From: Mucilaginibacter sp. MD40
Lineage (GTDB): Bacteria > Bacteroidota > Bacteroidia > Sphingobacteriales > Sphingobacteriaceae
Assembly (NCBI RefSeq): GCF_002288635.1
Contig: NZ_NRSW01000001.1
Coordinates: 688,712 to 752,711 of the forward strand
DNA: 64,000 nt
Reading direction: 5' to 3'
Shown here: positions 24,587 to 33,537 of the stretch, one piece after another
How the letters are laid out: each line of letters starts with the position of its first letter
Position numbering within the stretch: position 1 is the stretch's first letter
Program-made: the position numbers and the translations under genes
The notes under the pieces: model-generated
Seen by the model: only the letters and a program-made list of their open reading frames with translations
Told to the model about the DNA's origin: nothing
Databases searched by the model: none

Positions 24587-27500
24587 TGAGCCCCCATCGC
24601 TCATAGAAGCAGGGAAGCTAAGGTAAAATGTAGTACCGGCATCCATTACGGTATCAAACCAAACTTTACCGTTGGCATTCTCAATAGAGTTTTTCACAAA
24701 TACGAGGCCCAGGCCGGTACCCGAACTTTTAGTAGTGAAATTGGGCTCAAATATCTTCTCGCGCATGTTTTCGGGAATGCCGCTACCGTTATCTTTTATG
24801 GTTAACAGGATATTTTTGCTGGTGATGAGGTAATTGATGTCGATCTCGCAGCGTTTATCTTCGGGCGTAGCCTCAATGGCATTTTTAAGCAGGTTATTAA
24901 AGCAGCGCAGCAACTGGTCACGGTCGGCATCTATCATAAACGGCTGCTCAGGCGGTTGGTAAGTGATCTGCACATTGTCCATTTGTTTAAAAATGGTAGT
25001 AGCCTGGTTAAGGATATCAAATATGTTAATGCGCTCTATGCGGGTATCGGGCATCTTGGCAAAGGCCGAGAATTCCGAAGCTATTGACGATAAGCTCTCT
25101 ATCTGCTCCACAAATGATTTACTGAAACGCTCAAACTTCTGGTCAAATTTAGGGTCCTTATCCTTCCATGATTTATCCAGCAGTTGCAAGCCCAGCTTTA
25201 GCGGGGTGAGCGGATTTTTAATTTCATGCGCCACCTGCTTGGCCATTTCGCGCCAGGCCGATTCTCTTTCAGACTGGGCCAGTTTCTGGGCGCTTTGCTC
25301 CAGTGCGGCAATCATGTTATTATATTCCTTTACCAGCGCGCCGATCTCATCGTCGCGGTTCCATTTAATTGGCTCGTTCTTTTTCCCGTAAATGGTTTTA
25401 CTCAAACTGTACTGGATAAAGTTAAGCGGCGCGGTTATTTGCCGGGCAATTATTACCGCGAACAACCCAATGGCGATAAATACCAGCGCATAAACGTTAA
25501 TCATGATGTTAAGCAGGGAGCCTATCCGCTCGGTATAATCGGCCTCGTTGGCAAAATACGGCAACTGTAAATAAGCGATGGTTTCGTGCTTAATGTTGCG
25601 TATGGGCGTGTAAGCCGCTTTGTAATTAAGCAAGCCTATCTTTTCATCGTTCAGTATCTCCGATTTTTGAAGGCCATGCAGGTTAATAAAAGCGCGGCCG
25701 TTCATTTGCCGGGCTTGCAGGCCGTAATCATAAATTTTGGGCTGGGTGCTCATAAGCAGCGTCCCGTTCACATCAAACAAACTCAGGTCGGCAGAGTAAG
25801 TGTTGGCCAGCTCATCAAAACTGATCTGGGCCTGCTCGTTAATATGCTGTATACGGTCGGTAAGGGGGCCAACCTCAAAAGCGGCCGCTATCTGCAAAAT
25901 CTTGGTACGTATCAGAGTCTCCTGCTGGCTCTGGTATTGCGAGCTGATGGAAACGAAGGTGATGATACCCACCAGTATCAGTGTAATTACTACCGCGAAT
26001 ATCATAGAAAACTGGATGCGTGTGCGGTAAAGTATCTTATCAAAATTTATCTTAAACGCCCATTTGATACGGTTGTTGCTAACGGTTAGGATCTTCACCC
26101 TTATCCACAGGAGGCGTAGCAATATGAGCAGGGTACTGAAGGATAACAGCACCACAAAGAAGAAGGTTAACGCGGTGATACTGGATAATATGGCGTTATC
26201 CTCACGCGTTACCACAATAAGGTTGCGTTCGCTGGGTTTGTAGAGCAGGTGACTGTAAGTGGTAAAACGGCCCGTCATGCCGTTTTTGCTGCCCTGGGTA
26301 ACCTGTGTAGTGTATGTTTTTATTTTGCCGCTAAACTCGTTGTTGCGCAGGCTGTAAATATAGGTTCCGCTTTGGGCCACCAGCCGGTTATCCGCATAAA
26401 AAGCGAACGAATAGTTTTTAAACTCGTCGCTGCTGCCTTTCACCTGTTTGTCGATCAACAGGTCGGGGAACGCTCCGGGGGTTAGCAGGGTTTTGGATTT
26501 AAGCTCAATTACAATGGTACCCAGGTTGGTGTTCCCTTCCATTACCGGCAGCATGGCAAAATAGCTCTGAAAGCCAAATGACTCGTTTTCGCGGTAGAAA
26601 TATTTGGATACTTTGAACGAGTTATACACCACCATATCCTTAAACACATCCAGCGAATAACTTTTATCTACCGATACGGGTTGCCCATCGGGCCCGTACT
26701 CATGCACATCAAAATCATACTTGGAAAGGTACTGGTCAAAGTACTGCTTTTTCAGGCCGGTTTCGAGGTAATCATCGCTATGGTTAGGGTTTTTATAGTA
26801 GGATATCAGCAGCGAATCTTTGGTGATATCATTCTCTATCCGGTTAAATATACCATCGGCAATGGCGTCATCGGGCATTTCCAGGCGTTGTATCAATACC
26901 TTACGCACGGCCTTTTCCTTGATCTGCTCAAAATGATCAAGCTTTGAGGCCGATATCACGGTGCATAACAATATTACACTGATAAAGGTAGCCGCGGTAA
27001 AGCGCCGCCCGTGGTAAAGGTGCGAATAACCCCTGATGAGGATCAATAGCATCCACAGCAAGTGGAACAGGCTAAATTCCCAGTAGTAGGTATTAACGAT
27101 GGTGGCCAGCGATACGCCCAACAACAGCCCAAATACCTGCTGCTGCAACGGTACTGCCAGCTTTAAGCAAATGGCAATGGCCAGTTCGCCCAGCAGGAAG
27201 AATAGCAGGAAGGCGAAGCACAGCATAAGCACTCCCAGGAAGCTGAATCCCGAAAGATTAAGGATGTTATTTACATCAAAGCTGATCTTAGAGTTGATCA
27301 CCAGGCCATAAAAGGCGCTTAACAGCGCCTGCGCAGTACCGATGAGGGCAAGCACCATAAACCCGTAAATGGCATAGCCGGTTATTTTGCCTGGCGTTTT
27401 GGTAATGAGCCGGTTCCGCTGTATGTAGGCGAATCCTGCAAACCAGCATATAAATAAGATATTGATACAAAAATCGCCCAGCGAGCGGAAAACCGCCGAA

Positions 27501-28333
27501 GAAGCGTACACCTGCGGGTTAAAGAGGCTAAGCTGCTGCGTAAACGTAGGTATACCCAGCCAAAGGTTGATGGCCCTGATAGCCACTATGGAACCTGCCA
27601 GAAATAGCAGCGCCAGATAGGCGTTTTTACGGGCAATGTACTGCGCCACACTATTGATGAGGATACACAGCGTAATAATGGCCATTACCCAAAACCCGAT
27701 AACCAGGTAAAAGAACCGGTGATTTACCCCCTTTGCCAGTTTAAGCGAAAAAAGATATACGCCGTTTACATCATGTACGGGGTAAATCTCTTTATCGGTA
27801 AAATCGGCAATGGCAATATTACGGTCTGTGGTAAGGTCGCGGGCAAAAACATTGGTGAGGTACTCATTGGTAAAAGGATAATTTCCCTTTACCGGTATAA
27901 AAAACATCACGGTTGTTTCGCCATCCGTTTTACGGATAGCTTCATAATAGCCGTTAGGTTGCTTAATAAAAGAGCAACCCTCCTTGATACGCTTTACCGC
28001 GTTTGGCGGGATAATTTTAGCGCCCGACCAAAAGCTTAAAACACCTTTTTTATACACCAGCAGCCATATGCTCCTGCTGGTTGTAAATTCGTTGATGTAT
28101 TGTATACCCTTTTGCGGTGTGGAGCGCAGATTTTTTATCTCATTAAAAACTGTTTTATTGCCAAGTGCCTGGTAAATAAAGTTTTCTTTTTTATGTAGGT
28201 TGTTCTCCAGAAATTTGGCCGTTTGCTCCAGGTTGTTGGCCGGGGTATAGGTACCCTCAATAGCTATTGCTGTAAATAGCAAACTGGCAAACAGTAACGC
28301 AAGCAATACACGTATTTTTCCTGGGGCTGACAC
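24569..28333 (-). CDS. large membrane sensor histidine kinase, NtrY-like
   Basis: A 1254-residue sensor. After an N-terminal hydrophobic anchor comes a periplasmic region (about 30-205), then a block of about seven membrane helices (about 205-465), a second extracytoplasmic region (about 480-730), further membrane segments near 735 and 785, another sensor loop, a HAMP domain (near 975-1025) and the kinase core. The H box is MAKQVAHEIKNPLTPLKLGL, the N box CFNNLLKNAIEAT, the G boxes DNGSGIPENMREKIFEPNFTTKSSGTGLGL. The start is a GTG at 28333. No response regulator is adjacent, so it is an orphan kinase. Confidence 0.85.
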   Translation of the reverse strand: MSAPGKIRVLLALLFASLLFTAIAIEGTYTPANNLEQTAKFLENNLHKKENFIYQALGNKTVFNEIKNLRSTPQKGIQYINEFTTSRSIWLLVYKKGVLSFWSGAKIIPPNAVKRIKEGCSFIKQPNGYYEAIRKTDGETTVMFFIPVKGNYPFTNEYLTNVFARDLTTDRNIAIADFTDKEIYPVHDVNGVYLFSLKLAKGVNHRFFYLVIGFWVMAIITLCILINSVAQYIARKNAYLALLFLAGSIVAIRAINLWLGIPTFTQQLSLFNPQVYASSAVFRSLGDFCINILFICWFAGFAYIQRNRLITKTPGKITGYAIYGFMVLALIGTAQALLSAFYGLVINSKISFDVNNILNLSGFSFLGVLMLCFAFLLFFLLGELAIAICLKLAVPLQQQVFGLLLGVSLATIVNTYYWEFSLFHLLWMLLILIRGYSHLYHGRRFTAATFISVILLCTVISASKLDHFEQIKEKAVRKVLIQRLEMPDDAIADGIFNRIENDITKDSLLISYYKNPNHSDDYLETGLKKQYFDQYLSKYDFDVHEYGPDGQPVSVDKSYSLDVFKDMVVYNSFKVSKYFYRENESFGFQSYFAMLPVMEGNTNLGTIVIELKSKTLLTPGAFPDLLIDKQVKGSSDEFKNYSFAFYADNRLVAQSGTYIYSLRNNEFSGKIKTYTTQVTQGSKNGMTGRFTTYSHLLYKPSERNLIVVTREDNAILSSITALTFFFVVLLSFSTLLILLRLLWIRVKILTVSNNRIKWAFKINFDKILYRTRIQFSMIFAVVITLILVGIITFVSISSQYQSQQETLIRTKILQIAAAFEVGPLTDRIQHINEQAQISFDELANTYSADLSLFDVNGTLLMSTQPKIYDYGLQARQMNGRAFINLHGLQKSEILNDEKIGLLNYKAAYTPIRNIKHETIAYLQLPYFANEADYTERIGSLLNIMINVYALVFIAIGLFAVIIARQITAPLNFIQYSLSKTIYGKKNEPIKWNRDDEIGALVKEYNNMIAALEQSAQKLAQSERESAWREMAKQVAHEIKNPLTPLKLGLQLLDKSWKDKDPKFDQKFERFSKSFVEQIESLSSIASEFSAFAKMPDTRIERINIFDILNQATTIFKQMDNVQITYQPPEQPFMIDADRDQLLRCFNNLLKNAIEATPEDKRCEIDINYLITSKNILLTIKDNGSGIPENMREKIFEPNFTTKSSGTGLGLVFVKNSIENANGKVWFDTVMDAGTTFYLSFPASMSDGGSSGAQA

Positions 28334-28366
28334 AAATAGGCTGATCTACTTAACAGTTAATGAAAT

Positions 28367-28396
28367 AGCAAAGCCACCCATTACGGTGGCTTTTAA
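28367..28396 (-). terminator. terminator of fabD
   Basis: An 8-bp stem, AAGCCACC with GGTGGCTT, lies just past the fabD stop on the minus strand, with a short T tract (minus strand) beyond. Confidence 0.6.
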
Positions 28397-28402
28397 ATAT
28401 GG

Positions 28403-29290
28403 TTAGGCTTGTATAGCGGCGCTTGCCGTAGCAACATCGCGGTTTACCTTTTTTACTAAGCCCTGCAACACTTTGCCTGGCCCTACTTCGGTAAATGAGG
28501 TAGCGCCATCTTCCAGCATATGCTCAACAGTTTGGGTCCAGCGTACCGGGCCGGTAAGCTGGGCAATCAGGTTATGCTTAATGTGCTCCACATCGGTGTA
28601 AGGCTTCGCGTCGATGTTTTGATATATGGGGCAAACCGGCTGGTTAAAAGCAGTATGTACAATAGCATGCTCCAGTTCAACACGGGCCGCTTCCATCAGC
28701 GGCGAGTGGAAAGCGCCGCCAACATTCAGTTTCATGGCACGCTTGGCGCCGGCAGCAGTCATTTTTTCACAGGCCGCATCAATACCGGCAACCGTACCCG
28801 AAATAACCAACTGGCCGGGGCAGTTGTAGTTGGCCGGCACTACAACATCGCTAACCTGTTTACAAATATCCTCTACCGTAAAATCATCCAAAGCTAAAAT
28901 AGCGGCCATAGTACCGGGTTGTATCTCGCAGGCTTTTTGCATAGCATTGGCACGGGCGGCTACTAAGCGCAGGCCGTCTTCAAAAGCCAGCGCGCCTGCA
29001 GCTACCAACGCCGAAAACTCACCAAGTGAATGCCCGGCAACCATATCGGGCTTAAAATCATCGCCTATTACTTTTGCCAATATTACAGAGTGCAGGAAAA
29101 TAGCAGGCTGAGTAACCCTGGTTTGTTTAAGGTCTTCTTCGGTACCATCAAACATAATATCGGTAATGCGGAAACCTAAAATTTCATTCGCTTTTTCAAA
29201 TAGTTCGCGGGCCTGCTCGCTTTGCTCGTAAAGGTCTTTACCCATGCCAGGAAACTGGGCGCCCTGCCCAGGGAAAATATATGCTTTCAT
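28403..29290 (-). CDS. fabD: malonyl CoA-acyl carrier protein transacylase
   Basis: A 295-residue enzyme of fatty acid synthesis that moves malonyl groups from CoA to acyl carrier protein. FPGQGAQFPGMGKDL at the N terminus forms the oxyanion hole, the nucleophile Ser is in VAGHSLGEFSALVAAG near residue 90, and the catalytic His in NVGGAFHSPLM near 190. Length and motifs are normal. It is flanked by a repeat element on the upstream side and followed by a hairpin and the large histidine kinase gene. Confidence 0.95.
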   Translation of the reverse strand: MKAYIFPGQGAQFPGMGKDLYEQSEQARELFEKANEILGFRITDIMFDGTEEDLKQTRVTQPAIFLHSVILAKVIGDDFKPDMVAGHSLGEFSALVAAGALAFEDGLRLVAARANAMQKACEIQPGTMAAILALDDFTVEDICKQVSDVVVPANYNCPGQLVISGTVAGIDAACEKMTAAGAKRAMKLNVGGAFHSPLMEAARVELEHAIVHTAFNQPVCPIYQNIDAKPYTDVEHIKHNLIAQLTGPVRWTQTVEHMLEDGATSFTEVGPGKVLQGLVKKVNRDVATASAAIQA

Positions 29291-29382
29291 TAGCCCCCCA
29301 ACCCCCTAAAGGGGGTTTTATTTTAAAGTTTATAATATAATTAATTAGCCATCCTGCTCCCCCTTCAGGGGATTGGGGCTTA
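29291..29382. repeat. CCCCCT/AGGGGG paired palindrome between folE and fabD
   Basis: The left half is AACCCCCTAAAGGGGGTTTT and the right half CTCCCCCTTCAGGGGATTGG. Together they fill the whole gap between the folE reading frame and fabD. It is the same family as at 14553, 17644 and 36161. Confidence 0.7.
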
Positions 29383-30017
29383 ACTTAACCTCGATGATAT
29401 TAAGTTTAAAAATTCGGTTCTGGTTTTTTCTTTCATAAACTCGCCTGTAAATGCCGATGTGGTAGTTACCGAGTTTTGCTTTTGTACGCCCCGCATGCTC
29501 ATGCACAAGTGGCGGCACTCAATTACCACGCCAACACCAATTGGGTTAAGCGTTTGCTGTATACAATCGCGTATCTCGTTGGTTAAACGCTCCTGCACCT
29601 GCAGGCGGCGGGCATAAACATCAACCACGCGCGGTATTTTACTTAAACCTACTACGTGCCCGTTAGGGATATATGCTACGTGTGCCTTGCCAAAAATGGC
29701 AGCATATGGTGTTCGCACATAGAGTATACTTCTATGTCCTTAACAATCACCATCTGGCTGTATTCCTCTTTAAACATAGCCGATGTAAGGATGTCTTTGG
29801 CGTTAAGGTCGTACCCGTGCGTAAGGTACAGCATGGCCTTAGCCATACGCTCAGGCGTTTTCAGCAAACCTTCCCTTTCCGGGTTTTCGCCAAGCTCCTT
29901 TAAAACTTCGTGGTAATGGGCCGAGAGGTTTTTTATCAGTTCGGGGTTGTAGCGGTCAATTTTCTGGTAGCCGTTTATACCCGCGTCCCTGTCCGGAATG
30001 TTATCGTGATCGGTCAT
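29380..30017 (-). pseudogene. folE: GTP cyclohydrolase I, split by a one-base frameshift
   Basis: GTP cyclohydrolase I makes 7,8-dihydroneopterin triphosphate, the first step of folate, queuosine and pterin synthesis. The first frame (29676-30017) runs to [12 protein letters not shown], carrying the zinc-binding Cys-x-x-His, then leaves the family sequence. The second frame (to 29380) resumes at [32 protein letters not shown] and includes [11 protein letters not shown] with the second zinc Cys. Adding one T to the T5 run (A5 at 29692-29696 on the plus strand) restores PFFGKAHVA and a protein of 212 residues. It is 9 bases downstream of queD. A sequencing error is as likely as a true mutation. 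Confidence 0.88.
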
Positions 30018-30026
30018 CGTGTGTAT

Positions 30027-30446
30027 TTATCCGCCAAAGTATTCGGCAGAATTATTTTCGGTTTCGTATAGTTTAACAGAATGCAGGAACACGCCCTCAT
30101 GCGCCTCAATAGGTCCTTTTAACTGGTTAAATATCTCAATGGTGAGCAACTCGGTCGAAGCCATTTTGCCGGCCATAAAGTCCACATCTTTATTAATATT
30201 CTTGTGATCGAGCTTCTCTATCACATATTCATTAATGATCTTTTTAAGATCTTTCAGATCGATCAGGTAGCCGGTAGCATGGGTAATTTCACCTTTAACC
30301 GTTACAAACAGGTTGTAGTTGTGGCCATGCCAGTTTGGGTTGGCGCACTTACCAAAAACCTCAAAGTTTTTTTCTGCGCTCCACTCTTCCCGGTACATCC
30401 GGTGTGCGGCATTAAAATGTTCTCTGCGCGTGATATGTATCATCAT
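30027..30446 (-). CDS. queD: 6-carboxytetrahydropterin synthase (QueD/PTPS family)
   Basis: A 139-residue enzyme that converts dihydroneopterin triphosphate to 6-carboxy-tetrahydropterin in queuosine synthesis. Zinc-binding His residues are in EHFNAAHRMY and NWHGHNYNLFV, and the catalytic region includes CANPNWHGHNY and a late Glu in EAHEGVFLHSVKLYET. I chose the paired ATGs at 30446/30443 since the longer frame runs through the promoter box TATATTTG (30461-30468). It precedes folE, which supplies its substrate, so the pair forms a pathway-coherent operon. Confidence 0.9.
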   Translation of the reverse strand: MMIHITRREHFNAAHRMYREEWSAEKNFEVFGKCANPNWHGHNYNLFVTVKGEITHATGYLIDLKDLKKIINEYVIEKLDHKNINKDVDFMAGKMASTELLTIEIFNQLKGPIEAHEGVFLHSVKLYETENNSAEYFGG

Positions 30447-30460
30447 AACAATTAGTGGTG

Positions 30461-30468
30461 CAAATATA
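30461..30468 (-). promoter_or_regulatory. -7 box (TATATTTG) for queD-folE
   Basis: An exact TAnnTTTG match on the minus strand, 14 bases before the queD ATG. It lies in the 77-base gap between the divergent queD and mqnB starts. Confidence 0.5.
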
Positions 30469-30523
30469 CAAAACAAATAATGCTGAGTTGTTTTATCTTA
30501 GTTGGCAAAAAGTTTTGAACGGG

Positions 30524-31200
30524 ATGAATATATTGCTGGTAGCGGCCACGGAATTTGAGGTAAATGAGTTAAAGTCAAAAATCAAAATTCAAAATTCAAA
30601 AAAACTATTGATGAGCAGGAAGGCCAACTGCAAATTGCAAACTGCAAACTGCTCATTACCGGTGTGGGAATGGTGGCAACCGCCTATGCGCTGGGCCGCG
30701 AACTGGGCGCTAATAGCTACGATATGGCCATTAACCTGGGTATAGCCGGCAGCTTTGACAGGAGTATTGCCCTTGGCGAAGTGGTGGAAGTAATTACAGA
30801 CACGCTTGCCGAACTGGGAGCCGAGGATGATACCGCATTTTTACCGATAGAGCAAATGGGCTTTGGCGAGAGCCGTTTTGAAGCTACTTATCAACTTGAT
30901 ACACTTACGCTGCCGCCTGCGAAAAAAGCAACAGGCATTACCGTAAATACCGTGCATGGTAACGAAAGTTCTATACAAAAACTGCAGCAACGGCTAAGCG
31001 TTCAAACAGAAAGCATGGAAGGGGCAGCTTTCTTTTATGCCTGCAGGCAAGCCGGTGTGCCTTGTATGCAGTTAAGGGCCATATCCAACTACGTGGAGAA
31101 ACGCAACCGCGATGCCTGGCAAATAGGTGCGGCTATTAAAAACCTCAATGCCTATGCACAGGAACTTTTAGCGGCATTAAATAACAAAGGCCGCTCATGA
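30524..31200 (+). pseudogene. mqnB: futalosine hydrolase, frameshifted within a repeat
   Basis: Futalosine hydrolase removes adenine in the futalosine route to menaquinone and belongs to the nucleoside phosphorylase fold. The first frame gives MNILLVAATEFEVNEL. The second gives LLITGVGMVATAYALGREL, DMAINLGIAGSFDRSIALGEVVEV and TESMEGAAFFYACRQAGVPCMQLRAISNYVEKR, which are the family motifs. Between them lie A-rich and TGCAAA-type short repeats. Adding one A to the A7 run at 30598-30604 joins the frames into a 225-residue protein of normal length. As it stands the longest ATG-started frame begins at 30664, without the first strand and glycine loop. Confidence 0.82.
30574..30652. repeat. AAAATTC and TGCAAAC short repeats inside mqnB
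   Basis: The first part repeats CAAAATT(C) (30582-30600) and the second repeats TGCAAA(T/C) (30629-30652). Both look like repetitive material typical of gaps between genes rather than coding sequence. Encoded residues between the two conserved parts of mqnB are low complexity. Confidence 0.55.
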
Positions 31201-31210
31201 GCGGCCTTTG
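31185..31210. terminator. perfect palindrome between mqnB and efp
   Basis: A 26-base perfect palindrome, CAAAGGCCGCTCA and its complement, contains the mqnB stop codon. It can end transcription from both converging genes, although the T tracts are short. Confidence 0.65.
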
Positions 31211-31233
31211 CATATATGTTGTGCAATTTATAA

Positions 31234-31797
31234 TTAACCTTTAGCACGCTCTACGTATGAGCCGGTAGCAGTATCAACCTTAACACGGTCGCCAATGTTA
31301 ATGAACAAAGGTACACGTATCTCGGCACCGGTTTCAACAGTAGCCATTTTAAGGGCACCGCTTGAGGTATCGCCTTTTACGGCAGGCTCAGTGTAAGTAA
31401 TTTCCAATTCGGCCGAGCCGGGGATCTGCCCCATGATGGCTTCGTCGCTTTCAAAGGCAACAATTACGTTCATGCCCTCTTTAAGGAAACGCACTGCCGG
31501 GCCAAACAGGCTTTTAGGCACATTGTGCTGGTCGTAAGTGGCGTTATCCATAATTACCAATGAATCGCCGTCTTCATAAAGGTACTGGTAATCGTTGGTT
31601 TCCACACGCGCTATATCCACCTCCTCATCGGTACGGAAACGGTACTCCACCAGTTTACCGGTTTTAACGTTACGCATACGTGCCTGGTAAAAGGCGCGCA
31701 GGTTACCTGGTGTGCGGTGTATAAACTCTTCTACCTGCACCAGTTCTCCGTTAAAGCGCAGTATATTTCCATTTTTTACATCAGATGCTTTTGCCAT
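31234..31797 (-). CDS. efp: elongation factor P
   Basis: A 187-residue three-domain translation factor that helps ribosomes join consecutive prolines. KOW-like domain I begins MAKASDVKNGNILRFNGE, and the OB domains II-III end in GDRVKVDTATGSYVERAKG. In E. coli the loop PGKGQAF carries modified Lys34; the corresponding loop here reads TPGNLRAF, so the tip residue is Asn32. The known lysine modifications could not occur there, though Arg34 lies close by. A -7 box, TAATTTTG, is at 31821-31828 on the minus strand. Confidence 0.95.
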   Translation of the reverse strand: MAKASDVKNGNILRFNGELVQVEEFIHRTPGNLRAFYQARMRNVKTGKLVEYRFRTDEEVDIARVETNDYQYLYEDGDSLVIMDNATYDQHNVPKSLFGPAVRFLKEGMNVIVAFESDEAIMGQIPGSAELEITYTEPAVKGDTSSGALKMATVETGAEIRVPLFINIGDRVKVDTATGSYVERAKG

Positions 31798-32114
31798 ATT
31801 ATTTGTGAATACTTGAAGGCCAAAATTAGCTAATTGATTTTAATTTTCAGCACGCCGCTTTTTATAGCGCAAGGCAATAAAAAAACAACGCTTGTCCCTG
31901 TATTTAAGCCCCATACCATCCTAAGGGGCCAGCAGATGTTAACCCGCATTTGCCAATATGTTAATTGGCTGCGCCAACACATTGCCATTTCTAATAACAT
32001 TGTAAATAAAACACGCTTTAAATTAAATTTTGGCATTATTTGAAACACATTTTTTAAATAATATGTTTGTTCAATTGGGTAAATGTTTACTACCTTATGC
32101 CATATATCAAGCCC
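31798..32114. other. 317-base gap between efp and glgA
   Basis: Divergent intergenic region. It contains the efp -7 box (31821-31828) and a possible glgA promoter: TTTG at 32066-32069, 21 bases, then TACCTTAT at 32091-32098, which matches TAnnTTTG except for the last two positions. No further gene, RNA or repeat was recognised in the AT-rich remainder. Confidence 0.5.
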
Positions 32115-33533
32115 ATGAGAATATTTCACCTGAGTGCCGAATGCTACCCCGTGGCCAAGGTTGGCGGCCTTGCCGACGTGGTTGGGGCGCTGCCTAAATA
32201 CCAAAACCAGGCAGGGTTAAACGCGGCGGTGGTTATGCCTTTTTACGACCGTAAATTTGTACAGGAAAACACGTTCGACGTGGTTTTCCAGGGTACCAGT
32301 TTACTGGGCACACGGCGCATTTATTTTGAAATATTAAAGGAGCAAACCAATAAACTCGGCTTTGAGCTTTACCTGGTAAAGATACCCGGCCTGCTCGATC
32401 GTGAGAACGTTTACAGCTACCCTGATGAGCGCGACCAGTTCATGGCCTTTCAATTGTGTTTCCTGGACTGGATAAACTGGAGCGGGCAAACGCCCGACCT
32501 GGTACACTGCCACGACCATCACTCCGGGCTGGTACCTTTTATGATGTATCACTCGGCTTTGTATACCCGCCTGGCAAATGTACCCACCGTATTTACCATA
32601 CACAACGGCCAGTACCACGGCGCCTTTGGCTGGGACCGCCTGAATTTACTGCCCGAGATAGATATGTTTAAAGCCGGTTTACTGGAATGGGCAGGCGGCA
32701 TTAACCCGCTGGCCTGCGCGGTTAAATGCTGCTGGCGGTATACCACCGTTTCGCCGAGCTACCTGCATGAGCTGGAACTAAGCAGCAACGGCCTCGAATA
32801 CCTTTTCTACCTCGAAGGGCAAAAAGGTGTAGGCATTTTAAACGGTATTGACACAGAGGTTTGGAACCCCGAAACCGATCCCATGCTACCCGCCCACTTT
32901 ACAGCAGTCACCGTTACCAAAGGCAAAAATCAAAACAAGGAAGCGCTTTGCCAGCGCTTTAACCTCTCAACAGATAAGCCATTGGTAGCCTTTATTGGCC
33001 GTTTGGTAGAAGAGAAAGGATCAGACCTGCTGCCCGCTGCTATTGAGCGCAGCATACAGGAGCATGGCGATAAGGTAAACTTCCTGGTGCTGGGTACCGG
33101 CGACCCTGCTACCGAGCTCCAGTTGAATGCTTTAAAAGAACTGCACCCCACTCAATGCGCCGTATTCATAGGGTATGACGAAGCCCTGGCCCACCTGGTT
33201 TATGCCGGAGCCGATTTCCTGCTGATGCCATCGCGGGTGGAGCCCTGCGGCCTTAACCAGATGTATGCTCTGCGCTACGGCACCATGCCAATGGTACGCA
33301 GCACCGGCGGCCTGCGCGATACCGTAATTGATTTTGGCGAAGAAGGTGGCTACGGCATACGTTTTGACCATGTAAATGTAGATGACATGAGCCTGGCCAT
33401 TTCACGGGCGGTTGTTTTATATGATGATACGCGTAAAATGCAAACCCTGCGTAAGCGCATGATGGCGCTTGATTTTTCATGGGGGCGCTCTGCTAAAGAA
33501 TATACAAACTTGTACCAAAGCTTAATTTTGTAG
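32115..33533 (+). CDS. glgA: glycogen synthase (GT5)
   Basis: A 472-residue GT-B glycosyltransferase that extends alpha-1,4-glucan from ADP-glucose. MRIFHLSAECYPVAKVGGLADVVGALP at the start holds the Lys-x-Gly-Gly-Leu motif for the sugar nucleotide, HCHDHHSGLVPF follows, and the C-terminal lobe contains IGRLVEEKGSDLL and MPSRVEPCGLNQMYALRYG with the catalytic Glu. I choose the ATG at 32115 because family members begin there; the longer frame reaches back across the promoter region. glgC begins 4 bases after its stop, forming a glycogen operon. Confidence 0.92.
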   Translation: MRIFHLSAECYPVAKVGGLADVVGALPKYQNQAGLNAAVVMPFYDRKFVQENTFDVVFQGTSLLGTRRIYFEILKEQTNKLGFELYLVKIPGLLDRENVYSYPDERDQFMAFQLCFLDWINWSGQTPDLVHCHDHHSGLVPFMMYHSALYTRLANVPTVFTIHNGQYHGAFGWDRLNLLPEIDMFKAGLLEWAGGINPLACAVKCCWRYTTVSPSYLHELELSSNGLEYLFYLEGQKGVGILNGIDTEVWNPETDPMLPAHFTAVTVTKGKNQNKEALCQRFNLSTDKPLVAFIGRLVEEKGSDLLPAAIERSIQEHGDKVNFLVLGTGDPATELQLNALKELHPTQCAVFIGYDEALAHLVYAGADFLLMPSRVEPCGLNQMYALRYGTMPMVRSTGGLRDTVIDFGEEGGYGIRFDHVNVDDMSLAISRAVVLYDDTRKMQTLRKRMMALDFSWGRSAKEYTNLYQSLIL

Positions 33534-33537
33534 ATAT

